64,000 bases of DNA from Arabidopsis thaliana (GCF_000001735.4 NC_003071.7:6007151-6071150), one strand, 5' to 3'. Positions 1-11,656 are shown, counted from the stretch's first letter. Notes: generated by a model not told the origin, from the sequence alone. Numbers and translations are program-made.

Positions 1-1325
1 GGTATAGGTTTTAGAGTCTTTTTGTTATTTCTGAAATCTTTTCTAGTTATTTTCAAGTTTTTGCACTTTAGGGATGCATTGGAAGTTCATGGACTATTCT
101 GGAGCTTGATATAGGTCAAATTAATCCTAAGACCACTCTCTCAAATAAAGAGGTCAGTTGCAGCACTTAGGGATCGAATTCACAAAGTTCTCGGATCACG
201 CAATAGACGAATGGCAAATCGAATTATGCTAAGTAAAATAGTAAATAAAATAAAGAGAAACAAAAGTAACCAATAGAAAATTGTGAGTTGTGGAAACAAG
301 ATAATGAAAGCGTCAGGTTTAGGGTATTCCCAGGAGATAGATGATAGTAGATCTAATAATAGCTAAGTTGTTATCGAACCGTTCTCGAACTTAAACTATG
401 ATTTTAGAGTAACCGGTGGTGTTCCGCGAAACTCTCTATGCCTATAGCTAAGAATAACCGGAGAAGTCGAGAGATCTTTAACTTAAACATGCATTATTAT
501 CAAGTTTGATTAGTTCACCTAGTATCTAAACCAGAGTCGTTGTATGAGCCTACATGTTCTTTCTTAAATGCCTAGGCTCATCTATGATAGATCAAATAGC
601 AAGTACCTATGGTGGGCATACCTATCATCTAATATCAAGTTCTAGTTAACTACTCTAAAACTAGCATTAAGATTAATCAAGATGAAGAATCCTACAGATA
701 ACCTAGCAAGGGGGCAATCTACTAAATCATCTAAATCCCTAATGATAAACCCTAAACCTAACAAGTGGATTACTCAAACATGATCAAAGAAACACAAATC
801 ATATTCCGAATAAGAAATTAATGATGAAAATAACAAGAGAAGAGAGTAAGAAAGATCCAAAAGGGATTTTCCACAGGGTTTAGCTCCCAAAGTACAAAAG
901 AGATCCAGGGAATAGCCTCCCAAAGTACAAAAGAGATCCAGGGAATAGCCTCCCAAAGCTTAGGGTCTAAAACAATGACCTAAAAACTATATATATGTCT
1001 TAAAAACGTGATGGACCTTAATTAAACATAGGAGAAAGTTCAGGGCCGAATTTGGAAATCTTCAAAACATCAATAAGTTGCGTCTCGAAATTGCCGTCAG
1101 GTATTGGTGTCGCTCGACACCAGGGGTGGTGTCGTTCGACACCTACGTGCATTTTCGTCCCGGATTGCTTATGCTGTTGATCACTAGAATGTTCCATAAT
1201 CTCCAAATACATCCCAAACATGTAAAGACCAGAAAAGGACTAGAAAAGACTTTAGAAATAACAATTAGACTCTAAAACCTATACCTAAATCATAGCTAAA
1301 ATCAGTAAAAATAGGGTTATATCAG
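1..1325 (-). mobile_element. Athila-type (Ty3/gypsy) LTR remnant, minus strand
   Basis: On the minus strand this stretch reads like the long non-coding LTR of Athila elements. It carries paired GGTGTCG..CGACACC motifs near 1108-1143, a pyrimidine-rich transcribed part, and it ends near position 100 in a TTTGAGAGAGTGGTCTTAGG-type tail. It holds no ORF of substance. Homologous blocks occur in opposite orientation at 1200-1290 and 1700-2335, which is how the repeat was recognised. Its left part runs off the window. The family name comes from memory of Athila LTR motifs, so the superfamily is more certain than the family. Confidence 0.55.
884..958. repeat. 33-bp tandem duplication inside the Athila-like LTR
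   Basis: A 33-bp unit starting AGATCCAGGGAATAGCC at 901 is repeated from 934, and a partial copy precedes it from 884. The period is exact, which suggests a recent slippage event within the old LTR. Confidence 0.85.
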
Positions 1326-2335
1326 AGCTCAACCGAAGAATTCAAGCTTGAGGGACGAATTCAGATTCTGATCAAGGCAAAAGTGTCGACTGACACTCTC
1401 TTGGTATTGATCGAAACCGTTCGCGGCCCAACAAGAAATCTGACGGTTTGAAGTTTTGAAGTTTCTAGAATTTACCTCGAAAGATTTCCTTATTTGCATT
1501 GTTAGTCTCTGCACTTTTTTAGAAACTTATATATATTTTTAAGGTCATTGTTTAGACCGAACCTTTATACACTTTTTGAAACCTTATTTTAAGTTTCATT
1601 AGAGATTTCAAAACTCTATAGAGAGAAGATCTTTTCTAAACTCTATTCTTTTTTTTTATTTCTTTATGCAATCTTATTCAAACATGTTTTCTGTTTCTAT
1701 GATCATGTCTGAGTAATCTACTTTTTGGATTTAGGGTTTCTCACTAGGGATCTAGATGATATAGTAGATTAACAACCTGTTAGGATCTTTAGAGTTTTCC
1801 ATCTTGATTGTTCTTAATGTTAGTTCTAGAGTAGCTAACTAGAACTTGATCTTAGGTAATAGGTAGCATTTGAGAAGGCATCTATTATATGAACTATCAT
1901 AGATGGGCTAGAGTATTTAAATACATATAGCTTTGGTTTTTATACTTCGATGAACTTATCAAACATGATCTTACTGCATGTTTTGCGATTAGGGGTTTGC
2001 AACAAGAGTTGGGATCCCTAGTTGGTCGATCATATATTAGTGATTTGAGTTTTAGATTGGTTCGATAAAAATCATGATCATAGCTAAATCTATTAGTCGT
2101 CTATTTCTTGAGAATATCCTTAAACATGACGTTTTAATCATCTGAATTTACTTCAATCTATCTGTTGCATGCTTGCTTGTTTTCTTTTACTTTTAATACC
2201 TATTGATTTAGCTTAATTTCCATACTATCACCTTCTGTGTGAACAAAAAAACTTTGTGAATTCGATCCTAAAGTAGTACAACTGAACTCTTATTTGAGAG
2301 AGTGCTTGAGGTTAGTTTGAGCCTTATCAAGGTGG
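1290..2335 (+). mobile_element. Second Athila-type LTR remnant, plus strand
   Basis: This segment is the plus-strand counterpart of the one at 1-1325. The stretch 1700-2335 (from the TGAGTAATCTAC motif to GAATTCGATCCTAAAG and TTTGAGAGAGTGC) aligns with the reverse complement of roughly 100-780, with many substitutions. A GTGTCGACTGACAC palindromic motif sits near 1383-1397. No coding capacity is visible. The two remnants therefore point in opposite directions and differ enough to be separate, old insertions. Confidence 0.5.
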
Positions 2336-2461
2336 ACAACAAACCACTGCGGATCAACTATATTTGAATGTAAAAGCGATCCGTGGTTGGCTCGTGGCAG
2401 TTTTCTTTTATATATTTTTGAGTCTACACCACTATGTACATAGACTTTCTCGTACCTTGAT
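2336..2461. other. Short spacer between Athila-like and copia remnants
   Basis: Contains no gene or recognised repeat. It separates the end of the Athila-like LTR tail from the outer edge of the copia LTR. Confidence 0.5.
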
Positions 2462-2775
2462 TGTTGTTTGAAGCTAATTGCTTGATATTTTTTTTCGTGA
2501 GCAAATTATTTAGCTATACAAAGATAAAAGAATAACTCCCTTTTATTAGTTTAGGAATATCACTCAAAACCTAAACTCTCTTAATCTCTCAAAACTCTTG
2601 AGGAATACCACACCTTGGCATCTCTCTTATATAAGAAAAGAACTAGACCATTTCCTAATCCTTTTAGGAAAACACACATATAATTATTTAGGCAAACTTC
2701 CTAAATACAAAAGTCTAATTCTAATCCTAATCTCTTTAGCTTATAACTCAAGCTTTCTTCAAGCTTACTTCAACA
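2462..2775 (-). repeat. 3' LTR of the copia relic
   Basis: The LTR is 314 bp and on the minus strand starts TGTTGAAG and ends CTTCAAACAACA, giving the TG..CA ends and short inverted termini expected of an LTR. The polypurine tract AAAGGGGAGAA abuts its upstream edge at 2776-2786 (plus coordinates). No partner LTR was seen near the truncated 5' end, so LTR divergence cannot be used to date the insertion. Confidence 0.8.
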
Positions 2776-3029
2776 TTCTCCCCTTTAAGCTTGAACTCAA
2801 CCTCTTTCAAATCTTGTACTCAAATAAAAATTCTCATTTCCTTGAACTTGATCCTTCCAAGGGCTTTAGTTAGGATATCAGCCTTTTTCTCGTCTCCGGA
2901 AACGTGTTCTACGTCCACTAGCTCATTCTCAACACACTCTCGAATAAAATGATATCTCTTCTTGATATGTTTGCTTCGTCCGTGAAATACGAGGTTCTTG
3001 GCGAGAGCTATCGCGGACTTGGTATCGAT

Positions 3030-4019
3030 TCAGAGTGTCACTTTCTCACATGTTTCTCCGGTAAATTCACTAAGAAGATCTTGAAGCCATAGTGATTGCT
3101 TTGTATACGCTTCACACGACGAAAGAGCTACCGTATATTGCTTTTGTGTGCACCAAGTAATCAGACATTCATGCAGGTAAAAGAGTTGCCCAGTTGTGCT
3201 TTTCCCGTCATCTTCATCCACGTTATGGCTGCTATCACTATAGCCTACAAGATCTTTTTCAGTCCCACGAGCAAACTCCAAGCCGTATTCTTATGTTCCC
3301 TTTAAGTACCTGAGAATCTGTTTGAGTGCTGCACCATTAGATTCCTTATGTTCCTGCATATATCTGCTTAGTACACCAACAGAAAAAGAGAGATCAGGTC
3401 GCGTATGAAGCAAGTAACGAAGACACCCAATGCTTCTCCGATATTCTTTTCCGTCAATATCTTTCTCATTGTGTGCCGTAGATAATTTCAACCCCAAGGC
3501 CATTGGTGTGTGAACAACATTACATTCCTCCATCTTGGTTTCTTCTAGGATCTTTCTCGCATATCTCTCTTGCTTTAAGGTAATACCTTTGTCATGTTGC
3601 AATACTTCAATACCAAGATAATAAGTTAGCATCCCAATATCACTCATTTCAAATTTGGATTCCATTCCGTTCTTGAAATCGAGTATCATACTTAAACTTG
3701 AACCTCTGACAAGAAGATCATCCACATAAACCGCTACAAGAAGAAGGTGCTCATTTTCTTGCTTCTGATACAAGGAGAGCTCTTTCGAACACTTAACAAA
3801 CTCCAATTCGTTAAGTATTTTGTTTAACTTGTTGTTCCACGCCCTTGGTGCTTGCCTTAAACCATATAGTGCTTTGTTTAGCTTGTAAACCTTTTCTTCA
3901 CTGTCTTTAACTACAAATCCTTCTGGTTGAGCAACGTGTACGATCTCCTTTAATTCACCATGTAGGAATGCGGTTTTTACATCAAGATGATGCACCTTCC
4001 AACCATTTGAAGCTGCCAA
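3030..4019 (-). pseudogene. Copia reverse transcriptase and RNase H fragment
   Basis: 4019-3291 encodes most of a copia reverse transcriptase: HLDVKTAFLHG, the YGLRQAPRAW motif and the catalytic YVDDLL box. The next frame, 3281-3030, encodes the RNase H end with GYSDSSH and ALSSCEAY motifs. The two parts lie in different frames across a disruption near 3285. A stop also separates the reverse transcriptase from its N-terminal part near 4040. In life it would copy element RNA into DNA in cytoplasmic particles; here it is a relic. Confidence 0.9.
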
Positions 4020-4482
4020 AGCTATGATGAAACAGATTGTTTAGATGCGTGCAACAGGGGCAAACACTTCATCAAAATCTACACCATGTCTTTGGACATA
4101 GCCTTCCGCTACAAGTCTTGCCTTTGAACTTATTTATACTTCTGTCTGAGTTTTGTTTGATCTCAAAGACCCACTTTAATCCAATTAGCTTAGCTCCGAC
4201 GGGAAGATCAACTAGATTCTATGTATTGTTTCTTTCAATAGATGAAATTTCTTCTTTTCACGCTTCTATCCATTCTTTTGACTCTTTTGCTTCATTGTAA
4301 TCCCAAGGCTTTTCATTTAACATCATCAAGAGATACTCACTTTCAATATTAGCGAGCAAGACGTAGTCCTCCAAGTATTTTGGCTTTGAAACTTGTTGTT
4401 GTGATACTCTTAGTTGGGGCTGGATTATTTGCACTTGTTGGACAATATTCTCACTTTCAGTACTAGGAGAATTGTTCTCTTG

Positions 4483-5601
4483 CTATGAGTCCTCATCATT
4501 CTCGTTTTCATCACACTCTTCTTCTGTTTCTTCTCTACTTCCTTCGTTCTCTCCACCAGCTTCTTCTTCTTCTCTTAGACCATTATTCCCAAACTCTTCA
4601 AGGCTGACTTTAAACATGCCAGCATTATCACTGTTTTCACCATTTAAGTTACTCCACTTCCATCTCTTGCTTTCATCGAAGACAACATCTCTACTCACTA
4701 TTATTCTTCGGTTTGTTGGGCCCAACAAGCGGTATGCTTTTGAGCCAGGCTCGGTTCCTAAGTGTACAAATGTTCGTGATCGGTCATCAAGTTTCTTAAG
4801 GTGTGGAGTTTCTATTTTTGCATAGCCTCCAAACACACACAAATGCTCAACGTTTGGTTTTCGGCCTTTGAATACTTCATATGGAGTTTGTGCAACCAAT
4901 ACTCTTGTTCCCACTCTATTTATCAAGTATGTAATGTATCTCACAGCTTCTCCCCATAAGTAGTTAGGTACACTCATATGTTTCAAGAGACTCCTAGTCA
5001 TCTCCATGAGCGTTCTGTTTCGTCTCTCAACCACCCCGTTTTGCTGCGGAGTGTAAGGCGCAGTCAAGTGTCTTTGTATGCCAGCACTGTCACAGAACGT
5101 TCTGAACTCTTGAGATAAGAATTCTCCACCCCTATCTGTTCGGAAAGTCTTAATGGTAGTTCCCAATTTTTGTTCAACCATCATCTTGAATGTCTTGAAT
5201 TTGTCAAAGGCTTCTCCCTTTTCTTTCAAGAGAATAGACCACATATATCGTGAGTAATCATCAATTAAGACAAAAACATACCTCTTATGTGCAATTAAAA
5301 CACAAAGGTCTCCATGAATTAATTCAAGCTTTTGTGTTGCTCTATACGGTGGTGCTTGTGGAGAAACCCGCCTTACTTGTTTTCCAAGTAAACATGAAGC
5401 ACATGTTTCTTTCTCTATCGACATCAATGGCAAGCTTATGACTAATTCTTCTTTAACCATATGCTTCATGATTTCTACACCAATGTGTCCCAACCGTGCA
5501 TGCCATTTTGTCGAGTCACTCAACACATTTATATGAACACTAGCATTATGGCACCTGCTATGCAGGGACTTAGTTTTAGTATATATTTTAAAAGATAACA
5601 A
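4483..5601 (-). pseudogene. Copia GAG-pre-integrase and integrase fragment
   Basis: This 372-codon open stretch starts with the zinc-binding pre-integrase motif (WHARLGHIG then CASCLLGKQ) and continues into the integrase core. The DDE residues are visible in IHGDL, FRTDRGGEF and PQQNGVVERRN. The C-terminal part is acidic and Glu/Asn rich, as in the linker before copia reverse transcriptases. The first ~20 residues, before RCHNASVH, are probably not element-derived, so the true 5' break lies a little inside the open frame. Confidence 0.88.
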
Positions 5602-6532
5602 ATATCAAATTTAGTTATCTATATACATATATTTGAACAAATATGGATAATAGGAATTAACTCAAGTAACAAACATAATGACTGAATTTATATACGTACA
5701 GAGGAAACATAGATTTGGTTGGATATTAGCAGTTTCTCTTGTTAGCCAATAGCCATAAACGATCGGATGCACATACCATTACAATTCCAAAACAATCTTC
5801 TCTATTTCCCCCAAAATAAATACATGTGAACTCTAGAAATTTTGAATCACTTATAAATAAAAGTCTGTCAAAGAGATAGACCAAAATATCAATAAGAAAT
5901 ATATGTAAGAGATTTTGTCGTTGAATATATCTGCATTTGTATGCATGTTTAATTACCTTCAATTGCTAATCCAGTTTAAGTATAATTTTGATCCAAATTC
6001 CAGCAAATAGTATCTCAAAAGAACAGCAAATAGTATCTCAAAAGAAGAAGAAAAAGAAACTAATTAATTATTTATGTGTTTACGGGATGAAAACAAAAGT
6101 ATTGTCAGCGAATCCTAATTAAGAGAACGTGGGATTGTGGGTGGAGGAGATGGAGAAATAAACTTTCGAAACATTTTTTTAATTAATTAATTGAGAAAAT
6201 TCTAAACATGCAAAAATTTGGGGTATTGCTTATGTGTCAAATAGATAGATAGGCAGTTTCTACTAAACTGACTGTTGATTTAGTATTATTAGATATGATA
6301 TTTGTGTGAGTTTTGTGATTTATGGATCGCATGGGCAATAAAGATTGCCATCATAGAATATTTTGTTGTTCACGTTTCCGAAAAATCGTGGCAGATGAGG
6401 ATATCATTTTGTTGCTCACATTTCTTCTTTTCTAAAGTTATGATATCAATTTGGATTTTGTTTTCTTTCTAAAGTAGCAAAACCATGTTAATCTACTAAT
6501 ATGGCATTTGCTAAAACCACATAGTCACAGGT
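5576..6532. other. AT-rich intergenic stretch
   Basis: No gene is visible. The stretch includes a 24-bp tandem duplication (CAGCAAATAGTATCTCAAAAG repeated at about 6002 and 6025). The only open frame, near 5726-5962 on the minus strand, looks random. Confidence 0.5.
6522..6532. repeat. Left target-site duplication of the retroposon
   Basis: TAGTCACAGGT here is repeated exactly at 7919-7929. The copies bracket the poly(A) end and the 5' end of the retroposon. Confidence 0.8.
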
Positions 6533-7918
6533 CTTTTTTTTCTTTTTTTGGTAAAAGGTTAAGTTTTATATCATTTTTGATTTTTGACAGAATTACAGAG
6601 ATTACATGAAACAGATTAAAGCAATCTACAGAAAATAAATACAACATTACTACTCAAATTGTTTCGGATCGCTTCTAAGCGTTCAAGACCAAGTTACGAG
6701 ATGAAACACCGATTCCGAACTCGCGAAACTCGGAAATTCGCGTGGTTGCCACAGAGCCGAAGCACTGGAATCCTCATCTTAGTTGCCACGAGCTAAACTA
6801 CTCGAGGCCCATCCACAAAACCTCGATATAGAAGCCTACAACTTCTCCGAAAACTAACGCAAAAACGTACAAGCAACCATGGACTTCTACACTAACACAA
6901 GTGTTAGCGACACCACTTAGACCTATTCGCCGCCTCTATTCATACTCGGATAACCTAGTCAATGCACCTAGAAGCTCACCTACACAAAAAGAACCGACAC
7001 CAACAACACCTTCAACAACAATACTCCACCTTAATGCAACTAGCGACAACGTATCAGGGAGAATGACAAATGGCCACGGAGAAGCCATAACCATGATTGA
7101 AGAAGCTGCCACCTTCCACAGTCCACCAATGGAGGAGACACGATGACCACCAAAACAAGAAACCGCAAAGTATCTAACCGCAACGAACAAACCAAACAAG
7201 CCACAAGATAACTCCAGGCTTGCCTCCAAAAGAGATGCCCACTGGATCCAAATACACCACCACCAGAGCTGGAGAAAAATAAGGGAAGAGAGACCCGAGA
7301 AGAGGAGAACCGACTCACCGAGCACTCAACGTAGAGCACATCCCACAAAAGGAAACGACGATTTTCAAGAAACGGTGATGCACCACCAGTAACTCAAAAA
7401 GGAGAATGGTCCCGCCGCTAGGAGCTACACCGTTGTACCTATCGCCTCACCAGAGCCACAACCAGAACCGACGAGGGACACTCACACAAGGACAGATCGG
7501 AAGCCAAACTCGTCGGAGAAGAAGCTCTGTAACAGCACCGTCCACAAGCGCCAAAAACAAGAGCACACTAAGAGAGCAGGCACACTATCCCTTGCACCGT
7601 GCGTCGAACGAAGCCACACGCCGCCTCACCACCAACAAGAGACGAAAAGCCATCCAAGGACAGAGCACTACCAAAGCAACAGAGGAGAGACGGAGATGAC
7701 CAACAGAGAGAAAAGGGAGAGAGAGAAGCCCTCTCCGGCAACCGGTAAAGGAAACCGTTGCCGGAGAGGCAAAATCAACTATAAAATTAGGTTTTACTCA
7801 GTTGCAGAGTTGGAAAGGAGAAGAGGGGCGCATGGTCTGCACGACCTTTGATCTCATCATCAATCGAGTCACGAAAACGAGATTTGTGGTTTGACGTCAA
7901 AACGAGATTCTATGGTTT
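6533..7918 (-). mobile_element. Non-coding poly(A) retroposon (Sadhu- or LINE-like)
   Basis: On the minus strand the element runs from about 7918 to an A-rich tail at 6533-6551, just after TTTTACC. It is flanked by 11-bp target-site duplications TAGTCACAGGT at 6522-6532 and 7919-7929. It lies within the small open frames at 6901-7699, none of which resembles reverse transcriptase, gag or endonuclease. Poly(A), variable-length TSDs and lack of LTRs mark target-primed reverse transcription. Size, GC-rich 5' half and absence of ORFs recall the Sadhu retroposons of Arabidopsis, but that name is an inference. The last ~48 bp at the 5' end are an inverted copy of flanking DNA. Confidence 0.75.
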
Positions 7919-7990
7919 TAGTCACAGGTTCTTGCCAGCCCAAAACCATAGAATCTCGTTTTGACGTCAAACCACAAACCTCGTTTTCAT
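7871..7990. repeat. 49-bp near-perfect hairpin at the retroposon 5' junction
   Basis: 7871-7919 and 7942-7990 are reverse complements with two mismatches over 49 bp, separated by a 22-nt loop. The loop starts with the retroposon's right target-site duplication. So the left arm lies inside the inserted segment and the right arm in the flanking genomic DNA. The centre of each arm contains the palindrome TTGACGTCAA. Confidence 0.92.
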
Positions 7991-9451
7991 GATTTGTAAT
8001 GAAGATGCTTTATAAAAAATATACATATGGGAGACAAATATTTGGTTTACTTTTTCTTCCAGGTAAAAAGCAAAATCAAAACGAGATGCAAAAAGAAAAA
8101 AAAAAAAAAAAGGAAATAATGAGCAAGCGTTGAAGATCCCGACTCAAGCAAGTTGGTAGTAAAATATTGTTATTATTCATTATTCGTATTAGTAAGGTAA
8201 AACTGAACTATGCTTTTTTAGGTAACCTTAAAATTGGATCTGGAACATAGAAAACGAGGTCTCTACATTTTCTCTCATTATCTTATTTTAGATTCTTTAT
8301 CTATAAAACTCCCACTTGCGTTGATCGTATAGTGGATCTAGACTCTCTATGTCCTATAATCAGTTTTGCTGTTTTGGTGTGGTAAACCGAATTACATAAA
8401 TTTCATTTTATAATTTATTAATATATATTATATATATTCGGTTTCTTATGCAGTTACAGTACACAAGTGGGAATATCTTTGACGACAAAAAAAAAAAAAA
8501 GTGGAAATATCTTTAGAATGCTTTAATCGACCTGGAAATAAAATTTTACCTATTATTAATGCCAATTTTTTTACAAAAGAATTAAAGAGCCCTTTTCTGT
8601 TGTGATTAATAAAAGTTAACCAACACACTTCGAGTGATCTTACAAGAAGTTCTTGTTGAATAGAGACACTATGGTTATGTAGCAAAACCACTCCGAACTC
8701 CAAAGATAACACATATGTCAGGACCAGGACTTGTCCTGAGCACAGCAAATGTTTTCATTTGCTGTGGCCCAAAATTTAAGTGGCTTATTTTGAAATAAAA
8801 GTTTTTATATGTATAAGTCATATAAAGAGTTTCACGAGAAAGAAACATAAATATCAAAATCTAATAAATTTTTATATGGACTGCCTAATTAATAAACAAA
8901 TCTATTTTTTCATTAATTTTGTATTTATTGTATGATATGTAATAGAAAATTTTAACTCCCATTTTTTATTTTGTTCTAGTCCAATTATTCTCAGGACCAG
9001 TCATGGTCAAGACTATACAACTCTGTAACTAGTTAAGAAAGAAATTAGCGATGACTCAATACAAATTCTTGCCAATAGTTCAAGACGCTCTTGAACTTTT
9101 TTCAATGTAGATGCTCATATTACAGATATAACTTTGGTCATGTACATATTCAATGGATTGAATGCGAAGTATGAAAACATCATGATTGTTAAATATTAAA
9201 CACCGCCATTTGTCACTAGGTCGAACTTGCTTCTCCAAGAATATCATCTCCAACACAAAGAAAGCTTGAGTCACGCGAGTCATGCTTCATCACCAAATCT
9301 TTTAGCAGTGTTACTCAAACAAATGTTCGTTGTTAAGACAACCAATCTCAATACAACCACTGTCCTGAAAGTCGAAGAAAATATTACGAAGGGAGAAACT
9401 GAGAACACCACAATGACCAATTTTGCAACAACCATAATTATAGAAACCCTC
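7991..9451. other. AT-rich intergenic stretch
   Basis: No convincing gene. It includes a 19-bp A-rich run near 8093, and a stretch at 8700-9003 that starts GTCAGGACCAGGAC and ends near TCAGGACCAGTCATGG. This resembles the ends of a degraded hAT-like element, but the termini match too poorly to call. The open frames here are short and without family resemblance. Confidence 0.4.
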
Positions 9452-9788
9452 TATTAGAATATATCCCACATCGAGACTTTAATAATTTGTGGAGCAATAT
9501 ATAAGTATGTGGTAAATCTCTACTCTTGAGTTACCTTTTGAGTATTAGTTAGGCTCATACTAATATGGTATCAGAGCCTATAGTTTCAATGTGTCTCGAT
9601 TGTGGACCACCCGTGGATGTGAAGTTCCACAAACTTCACGCTTCAGATGTCCAGTCCTGAGCGTGAGGGAGGTATGTTAGAATATGTCCCACATCGAGAC
9701 TTTAATAATTTGTCGAGCAATAAATAAGTATATGGTAAACCTCCACTTTTAAGCTAGCTTTTGGGTGTGAGTTAGGCCCATACTGATA
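9452..9788 (+). mobile_element. TRIM (terminal-repeat retrotransposon in miniature), complete
   Basis: Two 114-bp direct repeats, 9452-9565 and 9675-9788, flank only ~109 bp. Both start T(G/A)TTAGAATAT(A/G)TCCCACATCGAG and end in (C)ATACT(A/G)ATA. The primer-binding site TGGTATCAGAGCC (complementary to initiator tRNA-Met) follows the left LTR directly at 9566-9578. A polypurine tract (GAGCGTGAGGGAGG) precedes the right LTR. Flanks CCCTC (9447-9451) and CTCTC (9789-9793) match at four of five bases as a probable target duplication. There is no coding capacity, so mobilisation would need proteins from another element. Confidence 0.88.
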
Positions 9789-11400
9789 CTCTCAGTCTCT
9801 CATTACATTAAATTTTACTTAGTTTTTGTATCCAATATATTTAAAGTTTATATCCAAGAGATCACTAAACTCAAGGAAAATTTAACAACTAGAAAATTAT
9901 TAGACCTTATCATGAATTCTTTCCAGCCTCAGTAATAAAACAAATGTCGTTACAGAGAGTCAATTTTTGAACTGGTTTTAGATTTTGCTCATACATCCAA
10001 TACAATGACCTTCACATGTCCTAGTGATGACATGTGATATAAGTCACTGAGTCTCACATCCACGCAATCTAAATTATTTCTTTAATTCTAGCATAAAGAT
10101 CCTATCCTGGTTACCAATGGGTTTCAAATACCCAACTGTTGTTTGAACTGTCAAAATAGTGTCATCCTTTAGATCCCTAAATAAATATAATGGATGGACT
10201 ACTCGACCGTTAAAAAATTCAATAGATAAATCGAACCATATTCGATCCGAATTACCTTTTGTTATCTTAAGCTTTTTTTTTGTTTTTTTTTTTGGCATTT
10301 TGGACCTTTAAATTTAACAAATAATCATACTTATAAATTATCTAAGAACAAAGTTGTTATAGTTAAATCATTTATGAGTAGTAAACATATTCATGACAAT
10401 GATGTAGAAATATTTATACATACTCAATGTAATAAGTGAAATAAAAATTCATTCAAGATCAAGAAAAATTAAAATATGAATGGAGAATCCAATACCAACT
10501 AGATTAAAGAACAAGGTTGTAAAACGATTCATGAGTAGTGTCACATTCATGAAATTAATATATAAAATTTTACATTGACAGAAAAAATATAAAAATTAAA
10601 AAACAATAAGGAATTTAAAAAATATATACTCAACATGTAATATATATATGTAAAATAAAATCACACTAAAATGGTATCCTCGATTGTATAGAAACTTCCA
10701 AATTTCTAAACGGATGCAATAAGAACTTACATATTCTCTTTCATTAGTCATTTATTGGCCAGATTTATTAAAAAAAGTTTTACTCAATGACCAAGGATTA
10801 GAGTTAAAGATAATATAGATTATTACATATATTATTCGAAAAAATATACGCATGTCCGACTTTTTAAACCTCAAAAATATCAAAACCAGAAAAGATGATA
10901 CCACACAAAAAAACAATAAAATAATAAGTGGAAGAGATATCATCGGACAACAGTACAAGTACAGCACCAGCTCTGCCAAAAGCCAAAACCATTTGTCAAT
11001 TACAGAAAGATACTATTGTTTGCAATTACTAAATTACCCCTCGGACTTTACAAAAGCATCTCTAACTTATCCACGTGTCAGTCATCTATTGATTGTTTCA
11101 ATACCACCTTGTATTAACGCCCCACGATTCGTGGTTGGGTACACCTGATAGTCCGAGGATATTTAAATCTCACGCGCTCGTGTCTATAATTCGACTGTAC
11201 TCGCTTTTCTTGTCGTGATTTTAGCAATTTACGAAGTCAAATGTTTGACTCAATCAGACTTGCGCATAAGAGAGCGAGTATAAATGTTTACTATACTCAC
11301 GCAAGTGGGGCTTTATTGAAACTACTCTTTTGTAATAAAACCAGCAGTGGTTTTGTTCTGAATCCGCTCTCTTGCCATATATACCACAAACAGAAACCAC
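9789..11400. promoter_or_regulatory. Intergenic DNA and probable promoter of ANR1
   Basis: No gene was found. The stretch is AT-rich. A TATA-like CCATATATACC lies at 11371-11381, about 315 bp upstream of the ANR1 start codon and suitably placed for a transcript start near 11400. I could not identify nitrate-response elements or a perfect CArG box by eye. Confidence 0.4.
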
Positions 11401-11488
11401 AGAAGATATCTTTTGAGAAGGAAAAAAAAAAAGAAGCTTCTCCTCTTCCTCTGCCTTCTTCTTTCCATTTATTGCAAACCCTGATCAA

Positions 11489-11656
11489 GTAAGTCAAATC
11501 TTCACGAACACATATGTATATAAATTCAATCCAAGAAACTAGGAGAAATCTATGAAAGAGGACAAATCTAAGTCAAGTTTGAATCAGGAAGATTATCTAG
11601 ATTTGATCATTTTGACATTTACGATGTGCTTACTTATTCTTGATAAACTTTGATGC
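11489..11656 (+). other. Probable 5' UTR intron of ANR1
   Basis: GTAAGTCAAATC follows CCTGATCAA at about 11489, a strong donor. A pyrimidine-rich stretch ending in TTTGATGCAG at about 11656 provides an acceptor, 34 nt before the start codon. Removal would leave a short leader. This is inferred from splice motifs only. Confidence 0.5.

Larger units (their letters stand above)
2462..5575 (-). mobile_element. Ty1/copia retrotransposon relic, minus strand, 5' half missing
   Basis: From right to left the relic contains a GAG-pre-integrase zinc finger and integrase core, reverse transcriptase, RNase H, a polypurine tract and a 3' LTR. The order integrase before reverse transcriptase defines Ty1/copia. 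Gag, protease, the primer-binding site and the 5' LTR are absent: recognisable coding homology stops near 5560-5600 and passes into AT-rich DNA. Several stops and frame changes interrupt the polyprotein, for example near 3285, 4040 and 4480, so it is not autonomous. Confidence 0.9.

Noticed and set aside
6901-7699. Open frames on both strands inside the retroposon
   Set aside because: They have no family motifs, overlap on opposite strands and lie in a GC-rich non-coding element.
8700-9003. hAT-like element
   Set aside because: Terminal similarity (GACCAGGAC / GGACCAGTC) is too short and imperfect, and no target duplication was found.
9566-9578. Part of a tRNA gene
   Set aside because: The match to the initiator tRNA-Met 3' end is the primer-binding site of the TRIM; no tRNA fold surrounds it. 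The same holds for 25553-25564.
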